A stretch of DNA of 64,000 bases from Palsa-506 sp963836355 (lineage in GTDB: Bacteria > Actinomycetota > Actinomycetes > Streptosporangiales > Streptosporangiaceae), in assembly GCA_963836355.1 (NCBI GenBank), contig CAWIJO010000009.1, positions 222,925 to 286,924 on the forward strand, written 5' to 3'. Below, piece after piece: positions 18,228-27,635 of the stretch (the stretch's first letter is position 1; each line of letters begins with the position of its first letter). The translations under genes and the position numbers were made by a program. The notes under the pieces were generated by a model that made no database searches, was not told where the DNA came from, and saw nothing but the letters and a program-made list of their open reading frames with translations.

Positions 18228-18994
18228 ATGACCGATCACAAGACCGGAACACGTGCCGAGTGGCTTGCGGCCCGGCTGGAGCTGCTCGACGCCGAGAAGG
18301 CGCTGACGCGGCGTAGCGACGAACTGGCGCGGTGGCGGCAAGAGCTGCCCTGGGTCCGGATCGGCAAGGAGTACTGCTTCGAGACCGATGAGGGCACAGC
18401 GTCCCTCGCCGATCTCTTCGCAGGACGCTCGCAGCTGCTCATCTATCACTTCATGTTCGGCCCGAGTACACGGCAGGGTGCCCGTCCTACTCGGCGATCG
18501 CGGACGGCTTCGACGGTTCCGTCGTCCACCTCGCGAATCACGACGTCACGCTCTGCGCGGTGTCGCGGGCTCCGCTCGCGAAACTGCAGGCGTACAAGCG
18601 GCGGATGGGCTGGAGCTTCCCCTGGGCGTCTTCGTCCGGCAGCGACTTCAACTACGACTTCCAGGCGGCAATCACCAAGGAGCAGTGGGAGTCGGGAGCC
18701 GTCGAGTACAACTTCCGCAGGGCGGACTTCCGGCCGCCAGCCGGTCAGGACAGTTCCGGGCTCGACGAGTTCGCATCGAGCGTCGTCGGAACGAACTGGG
18801 AGACGTACAGGCGAGAAGGTCCCGGCGTGAGCGCGTTCACAATCGAGGATGGCGTCGTCTACCACACCTACTCGGCGTACGAGCGCGGCCTGGACGGCCT
18901 CTGGGGCATGTACCAGTGGCTCGACCGCGCGCCACTCGGTCGCAACGAGACCAGCTTCTGGTGGCGCCGCCACGACGAGTACGACAGCCAGTGA
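18228..18994 (+). pseudogene. DUF899 thioredoxin-like protein (one-base deletion)
   Basis: Starts MTDHKTGTRAEWLAARL with aaggag upstream. The first frame covers ELARWRQELPWVRIGKEYCF and LIYHFMFGP. The rest (VSRAPLAKLQAYKRRMGWSF, SDFNYDF, GVVYHTYSAYERGLDGL, WWRRHDEYDSQ-stop) is in the next frame. Adding one G in cccgag near 18464 restores the family sequence FGPEYTAGCPSYS across the break. DUF899 proteins are thioredoxin-fold, often beside ArsR/SRPBCC genes. It follows DUF2182 closely, so the two probably form one operon under the operator at 17438. Confidence 0.85.
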
Positions 18995-19049
18995 AACCTC
19001 CACAAGCAAAGGAAGAGGACGACTGTCAGTGACTTGTCGGGCAGGACCA

Positions 19050-19145
19050 CCGCCCCGGTTATCAACTCCGAGCCAGAGCTGTGCCGGTACGCCTGGGCGT
19101 GCCGAACACGGACCCGGAGGTAGCGGTCGATGCTGCGGGCAGCCG
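19050..19145 (-). pseudogene. Tyrosine recombinase, internal fragment
   Basis: On the minus strand, AARSIDRYLRVRVRHAQAYR is the segment of actinomycete tyrosine integrases that precedes the catalytic HxxR region. The same DNA segment recurs with about 75-80 percent identity by eye at about 28600-28690, where it continues into an integrase C-terminus. Here nothing catalytic follows. Confidence 0.5.
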
Positions 19146-19181
19146 CATGGCCGATTTCCCTCGGCCGCCAGCTGCAGCCGG

Positions 19182-19950
19182 CTACCCGACCGGGCCGATT
19201 TCGGCGCCGGCGAGCTCGGCGAAGATGAGGAGGATGTCCGGGAGGGTGCGGCCGTTGCGGATAGCGCACCTCGCAGTGCAGCTGGGTCAGTGCCGCCTCA
19301 AGGCCGGCGACGGCGCCGGCTGTGAAGAACTCGGTTAGCGTTGCGTGACCCTGGATGAGCAGGCGGGGCCGCAGGCTGCCGATGAAGGCGAGGGTCTCCA
19401 GGAGCCCTTCGGGGGAGCCTTCGGCGGCGAATGGCTGGCCCAGGTAGGGCATCATCACGTCGCCGGCGAACAGCCCGCCGTTCGCCGGGAGTTGGACCAT
19501 CAGCGCGTCTGTGGTTCCCGCCCGGCGCCGGGTAAAGAAGAAAGCTCGGTGCCCCCTGCGGTCCCCGAGTCCTGACTTGCGTTCGGCCTCGGCTGCCTGG
19601 TCATCTTGGCCCAGCACGGCATGGGCAGCGGCGAGGCCGTGGTGCGCGGCGCGCAGCAGCATCGGCGGGAACTGGTCCCGGACGGCCAGGACGAACTCCA
19701 GGTCGGCCACGGCCAGTTCGGCCCGCCGCCGGTCCGGCGGCAGCCCGGCCAGGGCCAGCCCGCGGAAGTACTGCGGCAGGCCAAGATCGGTAGCCGCGGC
19801 CCGGTCCAGCTTGGCCAGCGCGGCGTCCGCGTCTTCGCCTAGCCGTGCCTGGAAGGACCCGGCGAGCGCGAGCGGCAGCGCCTCGCCTGGCTGGGCGCCG
19901 GCAAACTCGGAGACGTAGCGGTATCCCTCGGCGTCTCCGCGGGCAGCCGC
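19182..19950 (-). pseudogene. MBL-fold hydrolase remnant
   Basis: One frame reads GYRYVSEFAGAQPGEALPLA, a helical region (DLEFVLAVRDQFPPMLLRAAHHGLAAAH), then LPANGGLFAGDVMMPYLGQP and LIQGHATLTEFF. The Asp of the GDV motif and the distal His of metallo-beta-lactamase-fold proteins are present, but no HxHxDH motif is. The end (RNGRTLPDILLIFAELAGAE to the stop at 19182) is in another frame, so there is a one-base shift near 19265. No start codon is found at the N-terminus. A decayed gene whose domain order looks scrambled relative to relatives I know. Confidence 0.55.
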
Positions 19951-20182
19951 CAGCCTGGTGGCGGGATGACCATGATGGCCCGATCGGCGCCAGGCCAGCG
20001 GGCCGCTGTCTTGAGTGATTCGATGCCGCGTGGCGGGCGATCGGTCCGGTCATGATCGCTGGTTCCCTTCGGTGCTAATCGGGTGTGGCGGGGCAGCGGT
20101 CTTGCTGCCGCAGGGTTACCGGGCCGCTGAGGCGGGATGCGCTTTGGTCCTGGCCATCCGGCGGCCTTCGGCTGTTTCGACG

Positions 20183-21214
20183 TCATCGGCCGTTGGGCTC
20201 GCTGGCCGGGCGGGCTGGGCGGGCAGGAACAGGACTGCCAGGAGGGCCCCCCGCGGCGGCAACGGAGCCGGCGATAAGGCAGCCGACAGTGAGGCCGCGC
20301 AGGAATGCGTTGGTGGACGCGTGCTGCAGTGCCTGTCCGAGGACCGGGTGGCCGAGGGCCGCGATCTTGCCGGCGGCCACGTAGGCCGCGCCGACGGACT
20401 GATGTGCGATCGCCCCGGCCTGGCCTGGAACGCTCGCTGGCATGGTGGCGGTCAGCCGTGATCCGTAGACGGATGCGTAAATGCTGCCGATCACGGCCAC
20501 GCCGAGCGTGCCGCCGACAAGCCTGGTGGAGTCGTTCACGGCCGAGCCGACGCCTGCCATCCGCCGCGAAATGGCGCCCATGATGGACTCGGTGGCGGGC
20601 GCTGAGGTCAGGCCCATGCCGAGCCCGTACAGCACCATCTGGACCGCGATGATGCCGTAACTGATCGTTGCGCTGGTGGTCACCGCCACCCAGCCGTAGA
20701 ACGCGGCCATCGCGACCAGCCCGATGGTGACGATGAGCTTGGTCCCTGCCCGCACGGCGAGCGCAGTCCCTGCTACCGATCCGGCGCCTGCCGACAACGC
20801 CACTGGGAGCAGGTGCACCCCGGTCGAGAGCGGGCCGTAGCCCCTGACAAACTGGAAGTACTGGGTCATCAGGAAGATGAAGCCGAACAGCGTAAAGAAT
20901 GACACCGTGACCGCGCCGCTGGCTGCGCTGAACCGCAGGTTGCGGAATAGCCGCATATCGAGCATCGGGTGCACGGCAAGTCGCTCGCGCACGATGAACG
21001 CGGCAAGCAGAACCGCCGAGGCGGCAAAGCCGGCCAGGCTTCGCCCGGCTCCCCATCCGTAGGCCGGTGCCTCGATGACGGTGAAGACCAGCAGTGCCAT
21101 GGTTGCTGACGACAGCACCAGGCCGGGGATGTCAGGAGCTGCCGCCTCCGAGTCCTTCGAAGTGGGAACGATGAGCGCCACCAGGATCGCGGCCACGGCT
21201 GCTACCGGCGCCCG
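20183..21214 (-). pseudogene. DHA2-type MFS drug exporter, 5' truncated and frameshifted
   Basis: Only the second half of an EmrB/QacA-like (14-helix) exporter is present. It starts inside a helix (VAAVAAILVALIVPTSKDSE) and continues through VIEAPAYGWG, RLFRNLRFSAASGAVTVSFF, MTQYFQFVRGYGPLSTGVHL and STRLVGGTLGVAVIGSIYAS. The last helix is broken by an extra base in the C6 run at 20247-20252; with five C it reads AAAGALLAVLFLPAQPA. The 5' end stops exactly where the HxlR fragment begins on the other strand. Confidence 0.85.
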
Positions 21215-21670
21215 GGCCTGATCCGGCGGGAAGACGCCCCGCCTCCCATCGCCACCACCTTGTTCCACCTGACCGACGCGGGCGCGGAGTTGCAGCCGGT
21301 CCTCGACGCCATCGGCCGGTGGGGGGTCAGGTACATGATCGAGCCCGCGGGCGGCGACCAGTTCCGCGGCCACTGGTTCGCCTTCCCGGCCTCGTTCTTC
21401 CTGCACGACCGCGATCCTGGCGGGCCACCGGTGTCGATCGAGCTGCGCACCGCCAGCAGTCCTGTGATCATCGAGGTATCCGGCGGCTCGGTCACCACCC
21501 GGCTCGGCTCCGCCGCAGCACCGGACCTCATCCTGGCCGGCGAACCGCGGCTCATCCTCGCCCTGTTCGCCGGCAAGCTCACCGCCGCCGAGGTAACCGA
21601 TCGCGGCCTGGAGATCAGCGGCGACGCCAGCGTGCTGCAGCGCGTGCTGCCGGAACAAGTGGCCGCGTAG
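21209..21670 (+). pseudogene. HxlR-type regulator with SCP2-like tail, 5' truncated
   Basis: The frame reads GLIRREDAPPPIATTLFHLT, DAGAELQPVLDAIGRWG: the end of the HxlR winged helix. A C-terminal SCP2-like domain follows (VIIEVSGGSVTTRLG, PDLILAGEPRLILALFAGKL, GLEISGDASVLQRVLP). The DNA-recognition half of the winged helix is missing. No start with a ribosome site is present; the ATG-like start at 21260 is internal. Such regulators usually control a divergent exporter, which fits the truncated MFS gene abutting it. Confidence 0.8.
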
Positions 21671-21710
21671 CACTATCTGGATGATCTGCGAGCGCCGTGC
21701 ACGCCGATAG

Positions 21711-21827
21711 GCCACGCGGATCGGCCACGCGGATCGGCCACGCGGATCGGCCACGCGGATCGGCCACGCGGATCGGCCACGCGGATCGGCCACGCGGATC
21801 GGCCACGCGGATCGGCCACGCGGATCG
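21711..21827. repeat. 13-bp tandem repeat, nine copies
   Basis: Nine perfect copies of gccacgcggatcg between the HxlR fragment and a non-coding stretch. The unit is not a multiple of three, so all frames translate it to a 13-residue repeat. There are no spacers, so it is not CRISPR. Confidence 0.95.
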
Positions 21828-22087
21828 GCGGAGGCGCGACCATGCGGTCAGCACCGATCTCATGCACTTCAGTCCCCGGCCATCCCCTCGCCGGCGCCAA
21901 ATCCCAGGCTGGCCGTTCGGGTCAAGGGTGGCCGAAGGCAATCGCTGGCGACGCCAGGCCCTTAACTATGCGGCCTTGGCTGCGGCACGAGTCCAGCGAG
22001 CGCCATTGACGGTGATCTTGGTGCGCCGTGAGGATGGCCCCTTCCGGACGCCGAGGTCCAGCCGGGCGAATGTGACCTGCTACGGCG

Positions 22088-22390
22088 CTAGCCACTGCCG
22101 GTGCGCTGCTGGGCTTGGGTGATAGCCCAGGCGGCGTTGATCAGGCCGATATGGCTGAGCGCCTGCGGGAAATTGCCGATCATCTCGCCGTTGCGGGGGT
22201 CGACCTCCTCGGCGAGCAGGCCGACATCGTTGATGGCGGCCACGGCACGCTCGGAGGTCACGGTGGCTGCCTCGACTTCGCCCGCGAGTGCCTGCGCCTG
22301 CGCCAGCCAGAACGTGCACAGCAGGAACGTGCCCTCCTCACCCGCCAGGCCGTGGCTCGCTACAAGTAGGGTCGGACGTCTCAATAGCGG
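22088..22390 (-). pseudogene. C-terminal fragment of a GH15 glucoamylase/trehalase-like protein
   Basis: The frame contains HGLAGEEGTFLLCTFWLAQA, LLAEEVDPRNGEMIGNFPQA and LSHIGLINAAWAI: the final helices of the (alpha/alpha)6 barrel of GH15 enzymes, including the catalytic-base region EEVDP. The stop is natural. The upstream 550 or so residues are absent; the DNA immediately upstream belongs to the end of a SnoaL gene. Confidence 0.8.
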
Positions 22391-22456
22391 TGGCAGATGG
22401 CAGGAGCCCGGGCCCTGCGGCAACGACCGGGAACCAGCGCCGCCTGGCGGCCGTGA

Positions 22457-23305
22457 TCAGTTCCGGCCGACACACGGGTGACCGGCGGGTGGTTCGACGT
22501 CGTCGTAGACGCGGGCCGCAGCCAGCAGCCCGTCCGGGCCGCGCTCGTAGACCCCGATTCCCGCCTGGGGCGGCAGGTCATGGCTGCCCCAGCGGACACA
22601 GTTGTACTCCACCGCGCAGCGCACCCCGTCGTCGGTCACCGCGCAGTGCTGCAGGCCGATACCGCCACCCGCGCTGAAGCGCCGGGTGAAAAACGAGCGG
22701 AGCTCGGCGGTACCGCGGTGGGTGAGGTGCGGGCCGATGGGCTCGCGGAAGTACCCATCCGCCGCGAAGGTATTCACCACTGCTTCAGCGTCACCAGCGT
22801 CCAGCCCGGCCTGGTAGCGGCCGACGACATCACCGGGGCTGACAGGCCCGGGCTTCAGGATAGGAGGCCGGACGTGGCGCCGTCCATCGACCAGCCACAG
22901 GCTGAGGTAGGAGCGGAACACCACCGACCTATCGTCGGGGGATTCGGCGACGACCGCCACTGGCCACACCGCTTCCCGCCCGTCATAGGCCGTCAGGTGC
23001 GCCAGCAGTTCCACCACCGCCCGCCCGCCGACGACGGTCGAGGCCACGGTCTCGATACGGGCGTGGCGCTCGGCCAGCAAGGATTGACTCTGCCTGACGA
23101 ACCGCCGCAGCTCCTTGTGGCCTCGGATCTCGCCCGCGCGGGGATCATGGACCACCACTTCACCCGGCCACACCGTCTCCAGGGCGTGAGTGTCACCCTG
23201 GTTCAGTGCGGTGAAGTACTGCCCGACCGGATCAGACTGCCCTGCGGCGCGAGCCTGCCTGCGCGCCAGTTCTACGGCATTGACGAAATCCGGAAACCAC
23301 GGCAT
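22457..23305 (-). CDS. Two-domain SnoaL/NTF2-like protein
   Basis: About 282 residues with two NTF2 folds. The first (about 20-140) reads DPVGQYFTALNQGDTHALET, VVHDPRAGEIRGHKELRRFV. The second (about 150-275) reads VVGRYQAGLDAGDAEAVVNT, FREPIGPHLTHRGTAELRSF, and CAVEYNCVRWG. The pattern matches polyketide-cyclase-like or ketosteroid-isomerase-like proteins of unknown substrate. ATG 23305 has aggtg upstream; ATG 23317 is possible. The frame stays open far upstream, but that part is low-complexity. No obvious operon partner. Confidence 0.75.
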   Translation of the reverse strand: MPWFPDFVNAVELARRQARAAGQSDPVGQYFTALNQGDTHALETVWPGEVVVHDPRAGEIRGHKELRRFVRQSQSLLAERHARIETVASTVVGGRAVVELLAHLTAYDGREAVWPVAVVAESPDDRSVVFRSYLSLWLVDGRRHVRPPILKPGPVSPGDVVGRYQAGLDAGDAEAVVNTFAADGYFREPIGPHLTHRGTAELRSFFTRRFSAGGGIGLQHCAVTDDGVRCAVEYNCVRWGSHDLPPQAGIGVYERGPDGLLAAARVYDDVEPPAGHPCVGRN

Positions 23306-23592
23306 CTCACACCTCATACTCCCTTGGCGGCCGGACAGGTTCTCCGCAGACTGCCGATCTTGGCCCTCCGGCAACATCCTCTCCCCAGCGCCACCCTGAG
23401 GAAAGCCCACACCGGCAGCGGAGGTGGCCAGGGCAGCATGGGGGGCATTCGGGGCAACCCCCAGCAGCGAGTGTCGGCAGCATCTTTGCCCAGGACGTCG
23501 ATTCGGGGCAATGCCACTGCCTTTCGCAAACCCGTTAGCAAGCCCGGGTCGCCAGAGATGATCAAGCCAGCGTTTGCGCTGGTCAGACGGGA

Positions 23593-24176
23593 TTACCGCG
23601 CAGCCCTCAGCATGAACGTGAGTGGGGGGCATGCTCCGGCCTGCGCCTCGCCGGTGACCTCGAAGCCAAGGCGCTTGTAGAAGGAGATGGTGCGCGGATT
23701 GGGGGTTTCGAGGTAAGCGGGCAGATGACTCTCGTCAACGATCCCAAGGCAGGACTTCAACAGCTGGCTACCGAGCCCGCTGCCCTGCAAGGCGACGTCG
23801 ACACCAAACCACGGCAGATACCGGTGCGGATACGTCGGATGTGCTGCGTCCATCTGGCCAAGGACGGCAAACATGTCGTCATGCTGACCCGGTGCTACGC
23901 TACTGGCGAGCACGGTAGCAATGGCGTCGCCGTCCGGCTCGATGCCCGGTGGCAGCCAGAGGGCGACGGCGGAGAACTCGCCAAGTCTCCAAACGGTCCG
24001 TTCCCCGAAAGCCCACCGCCGAAGGCGCCAAGAAACCTGGGGAAATCCGCGAGATACTGCTCCGATTCCGGATAGAGCCAACGCTCAACAGGGTCAGCCG
24101 CGAAGGCGAGCGTGAGGGTGGCCGGCGCCTGGGTCTGTTCGTTTTCGCCCACGGGCGAGAACGATAGCTCGCTCAT
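23593..24176 (-). pseudogene. GNAT acetyltransferase (one-base deletion)
   Basis: ATG 24176 (ggtgag upstream) starts MSELSFSPVGENEQ, then LTLAFAADPVERWLYPESEQ, FPRFLGAFGG. The rest is in another frame: AFGERTVWRLGEFSAVALWL, PYPHRYLPWFGVDVALQGSG LGSQLL (acetyl-CoA loop), LPAYLETPNPRTISFYKRLG. One missing base near 24025 in the ggcggtggg stretch separates them. With the repair it is a full GNAT of about 194 residues. Confidence 0.85.
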
Positions 24177-24403
24177 GCTGCTCACCCTATGCCGGTAGGT
24201 GGCCGCCCTCGTGTGCGGCATCAGTGCTTAATCAGGATCGATTGCGGGAGCTACAGCCCTAGGCCAGTCCGTCGCTGATTATCTCGTCGCACTTTTGATG
24301 GCGGCTGGCGGGCTGGAGGGCGGCCGCCTGCGGTGACGGATAGGCGGATGTCCGACACGCCGGGCTGGTGAGGCCCCGGTTACGTGATCTTGCGGGCTGG
24401 ACG

Positions 24404-24461
24404 CGGAAGCATCGGCGGTGCTTACGTCCGCCTCTGCTGAGGGAACCCGCCGATGCTTCCG
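24404..24461. repeat. 15-bp inverted repeat upstream of a transposase fragment
   Basis: cggaagcatcggcgg (24404-24418) and its perfect reverse complement (24447-24461) are separated by 28 bp. The right arm overlaps the ATG of the transposase fragment at 24453. It is preceded by gtgatcttgcggg, a word also found near other IS ends here. Confidence 0.7.
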
Positions 24462-24626
24462 CCCCTGAACCTATCTGCTTCGCTGCCGTGCCTGCTCGGT
24501 GAACTGCGGCCGTGCTTCACCGCGCCGGGGTTCGCCACGTTCTGCGGCCTGGGTCGCCGGGCTTGCCGGGCGGCACTCGGCACTACACGGTGGATCATCA
24601 GCAAGAAACGCGGGTTCGACTTCTGA
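24453..24626 (+). pseudogene. Short N-terminal transposase fragment (IS701-like)
   Basis: 57 codons beginning MLPPLNLSASLPCLLGELRP, CFTAPGFATFCGL. This resembles the first residues of IS701-type DDE transposases, which start with a similar leucine-rich stretch and FTAPSFATF. It ends at TGA 24626 with no catalytic residues. The remaining 330 bases to 24960 carry nothing recognisable. Confidence 0.45.
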
Positions 24627-24960
24627 GCCCTGCGCGCCCCCTTGAACCACGAGTTTTGCGTGCTTCAAACGGAGTTTCCCGAACTGCTGGCTCAGCGAAC
24701 TCCCTGGAATGATGGAGGCAACGAGTAGCCAATCGGAGTAACGATCATTGGGCTGGCCTGTAGGGTTATCGCCCACCGCCAGAGGCCGTCCGCACGACGC
24801 TGATGATGACTAAAGATCTCTAATGGTGGGTGTTACAGACTCATCGACAGCCCGGCCGCCTAAGTAGCAACTGAGCGTCAGTCACGTAACCCGCCCACCA
24901 GCGGTTGACCCCGCTGCCGCCGCGCCCTGCTTTTAGCATTCTGCACGCGGGGTGGTACCA

Positions 24961-25293
24961 ATGACGGCAGGGCCTGGTGACCAGGGTTCAGCAGACGCGG
25001 CGGCCCGTGGCTATCTGCGGGCGTCGAATGCCGACCGCGAGCATGTGATCGATGTGCTCAAGCCGATGAGCAATGCAGCCAAGGCGGGCACATGCGTGGT
25101 CATTGCGGTAGCCGTGGCGGTCATCGTGTCGATCCCCACCGGCGGTGCCGCACTCTTCGTGTTCGCGCCCTTCTATTTCATGGCCTTGCTGGTCGCTGGT
25201 GCCCAGATACTCGCCTCGCGACAGGAGAAGCGCTCCCGCCGCGAGCAGCTGCCGCCGCGGGCCAGCGCAGTTCGGTCAAACGCTCGAGGGTGA
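24961..25293 (+). CDS. Small DUF1707-like membrane protein
   Basis: 110 residues. RASNADREHVIDVLK resembles the start of the DUF1707 motif (RASDADRE..) but lacks the second half (EGRLTLDEFDERL). It is followed by a two-helix membrane segment, AGTCVVIAVAVAVIVSIPTGG AALFVFAPFYFMALLVAG, and a basic Arg-rich tail. ATG 24961 is preferred over GTG 24952. Function unknown; its relatives are small membrane proteins with SHOCT-like helices. Confidence 0.6.
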   Translation: MTAGPGDQGSADAAARGYLRASNADREHVIDVLKPMSNAAKAGTCVVIAVAVAVIVSIPTGGAALFVFAPFYFMALLVAGAQILASRQEKRSRREQLPPRASAVRSNARG

Positions 25294-25772
25294 GCGGGAC
25301 GGCGGGCCCGGCAATGACCTGATCCTCTGCCAAGCCCACAGGGAGGCCCCCGAATGCCGGACCGGCCGACTGCCCGCGTGACCAGGGGGACTGTGGACAG
25401 GCATGCCCCATTGTGCTCGGCCGTTGACGTGGCCGGGGGCATGACCGCAACCTTTGCTCCTCGCGCCCGAGGCAAGTGACGTGGCCGGACGCCAAACCTG
25501 AGCTGCCGGAAGCTCCATCTCTCTGGGCCAGCCTGTCGTCGTGCACCTGAGTCACAGATCTGGTTTTAGCCGGGGCCCGCCTGATCGACCGGAATGGTCG
25601 TCAGGTGACGGACCGGGCCAATTACAGATCGTGATGCCGAGCGTGGCTGACTCCCGAGACGACCCCTACGCTCGCCGACTCTGCAGGCGCCAGGGACTTG
25701 CCCGTGCGCGGGCAGGTGCCGCACAGGTTGGCTGTTGAGGGTCGCATTAGCGCGGCATTTCCCGCCGCCCGT
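25294..25772. other. Intergenic, nothing recognised
   Basis: About 480 bp between two oppositely oriented small genes. Both strands have open frames of 80-125 codons, but their translations are Pro/Arg/Ser-rich and match no family. No terminator hairpin is clear. Confidence 0.4.
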
Positions 25773-26144
25773 TCAGGTGGCGGCTTTCCGGGCGGCGTCG
25801 AAGGGGGCCCGGTCGAAGATGAACCGGCTGTAGGTGATCTTGCCGTTGGTGACGGTGACGCACTCGGCCCCGGGAGCACTTTTTACTGGCACGGTTTCGG
25901 TGTCGTACATGATGAGCGCGGTCTTGTCGTCACCATAGGCAGCGATCATCTTCGAGCCGGTGACGATCTGGACGAACGGGCCTAGGAACGCCCGGTACGC
26001 CCCAGCGCCCTGCAGGCGGCCTGCCGGCGCGTCACAGATGATGTCGTCGGCGATGTAGCTCATGGCAGTGTCCAGGTCATGACTGGCCCAGGCGTGATAG
26101 TAGGCCAGCGCGATGCGCAGGGCGGGACTGGCGGCTTCGGTCAT
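25773..26144 (-). CDS. SnoaL-like NTF2-fold protein
   Basis: 123 residues, MTEAASPALRIALAYYHAW then ASHDLDTAMSYIADDIICDA, GAGAYRAFLGPFVQIVTGSK, ECVTVTNGKITYSRFIFDR. Single NTF2-like domain. ATG 26144 has gaggag six bases upstream. It is divergent from the sigma-factor gene at 26263, whose own C-terminus is also NTF2-like; such pairs are common, and the 118-bp gap probably holds a sigma-dependent promoter for both. Confidence 0.85.
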   Translation of the reverse strand: MTEAASPALRIALAYYHAWASHDLDTAMSYIADDIICDAPAGRLQGAGAYRAFLGPFVQIVTGSKMIAAYGDDKTALIMYDTETVPVKSAPGAECVTVTNGKITYSRFIFDRAPFDAARKAAT

Positions 26145-26262
26145 GATGTGCTCCTCACTGCGACGGGCCCGCAGGCGGCGTTGCCTTATCCGTTCAGACA
26201 CCGCGGCGGCCAGCAACGGAACGCTGCGCGGGGAATTGCAGTGAGCGTGGCATGATTCGGCG

Positions 26263-27288
26263 GTGGAGCAGGTCATGCTGGAACGAGCTCGCGATGGCGA
26301 CGAGCAGGCGTTCCGCGAGCTCACCGACCCGCACCGGCATGAGCTGCAGGTGCACTGCTACCGGCTGCTCGGCTCGCTGACCGACGCCGAGGACATGCTG
26401 CAGGAGACGCTGCTCGCAGCGTGGCGGGGCCTTGCTGGCCTCCAAGAGCAGGCCTCGTTGCGGTCCTGGCTGTACCGCATCGCGACCAACCGCTGTCTCA
26501 ACGCGCTGCGCTCAGCTGGCCGCCGGATCCCGGCCGAGCCGGTGCCGCCGTTCCAGCCGCCTGAGCCCTCCCGGCGCGGCGAAGTCACCTGGCTGCAGCC
26601 TTACCCAGACATTTTGCTGGAGGGAATCCCCGACACCGCACCAGGCCCCGGGGCCCGCTACCGCGCCACCGAGGCCGTGGAACTGGCCTTCGTCGCTGCC
26701 TTGCAGCGCATCCCGCCGCGGCAGGCGGCCGCCCTGGTGCTCCACGACGTGCTCGGCTTCTCCACGGGGGAGGCGGCGAGCCTGCTCAACACCAGCCAGA
26801 CCACGATCAAGGGCCTGTTGCAACGGGCCCGGCTCTCCCTCGGCCGGCGGCACTGCGGCAGTGCCGATCGTGCCCGGCCGGGGGCAGCCCAGGAGCGCAG
26901 CCTCGCCCGGCGGTTCGCGCGGGCGTTCACCGCCGGCGACGTCGACGCCGTGGTGGCGCTGCTTACCGACGACGCGTGGCTTTCGATGCCTCCTGCACCG
27001 CACGAGTACCACGGCATCGACGCGATCGGGGCATTCCTGCGAGCCTCCTTCGGCTGGCGCGGCGAACGCCGGGTGTTCCTGGTGCCCGCCCGCGCCAACA
27101 CCCAGCCCGCCTTCGGCAGTTACGTCAGCCATCTCACCAAGCCGATCGCCATTCCGGCGGGCCTCGTCGTGCTCACGGCCGGCGGTGACCGGATCCAGGC
27201 CATCACCCGGTTCCACGAAGACACGCTCTACCCCCGGTTCGGGCTTCCCCTATCCCTGGCCAAGCCAGAGGAACCTTCTAGATGCTGA
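26263..27288 (+). CDS. ECF RNA polymerase sigma factor with SnoaL-like C-terminus (SigX5/TIGR02960 type)
   Basis: 341 residues. Sigma region 2: DEQAFRELTDPHRHELQVHC YRLLGSLTDAEDMLQETLLA AW, plus RSWLYRIATNRCLNALR. Sigma region 4: LQRIPPRQAAALVLHDVLGF STGEAASLLNTSQTTIKGLL QRAR. The remaining about 130 residues form an NTF2-like domain (FARAFTAGDVDAVVALLTDD), which in this family modulates sigma activity in place of a separate anti-sigma factor. GTG start at 26263. The divergent SnoaL gene is the likely target. Complete. Confidence 0.92.
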   Translation: MEQVMLERARDGDEQAFRELTDPHRHELQVHCYRLLGSLTDAEDMLQETLLAAWRGLAGLQEQASLRSWLYRIATNRCLNALRSAGRRIPAEPVPPFQPPEPSRRGEVTWLQPYPDILLEGIPDTAPGPGARYRATEAVELAFVAALQRIPPRQAAALVLHDVLGFSTGEAASLLNTSQTTIKGLLQRARLSLGRRHCGSADRARPGAAQERSLARRFARAFTAGDVDAVVALLTDDAWLSMPPAPHEYHGIDAIGAFLRASFGWRGERRVFLVPARANTQPAFGSYVSHLTKPIAIPAGLVVLTAGGDRIQAITRFHEDTLYPRFGLPLSLAKPEEPSRC

Positions 27289-27635
27289 CCATGGGCCGCC
27301 GCATCCGGCCGCAGCCGAACCGGGACGGACAGCCATCCGGCGGCACGCGCATCCCCCGGCTGCGACCGGGATGGCTTGCGGGCCCGTGCAGGAAGCAGAC
27401 GATCTTAGTGCGCAGATCACCCGGATCTGCGCCCATCACGGGCGCGGCTGTCACGCCCAGCCAGCCGCGTAGGCGGATATTCGCGGTCGCCGTCGCGAGG
27501 GTTAGGCCAGGCTCGGTGGCAAGCTGGCGAGCTGTTATCTTGCGGCCGGCTGGCGATGACGCGAGAAGCCGGGAAGGGTTTCGTGTCCGCCGGGCAGGAT
27601 TCGGGCTGAGCTGGTCAGGCGGCGTGGGTCTCGAA
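27289..27635. other. Intergenic, nothing recognised
   Basis: About 350 bp between the sigma-factor stop and the stop of the XRE antitoxin gene. The plus-strand frame that spans it is the antisense of the antitoxin and carries no motif. Confidence 0.4.

Noticed and set aside
21215..21793. N-terminal 190 residues of the long minus-strand frame ending in the MFS gene
   Set aside because: They are the antisense of the HxlR-SCP2 fragment plus the 13-bp repeat, not exporter sequence.
21711..21827. Tandem repeat considered as a CRISPR array
   Set aside because: Units are contiguous 13-mers with no spacers and no cas genes nearby; the same applies to the 27-bp array at 60733.
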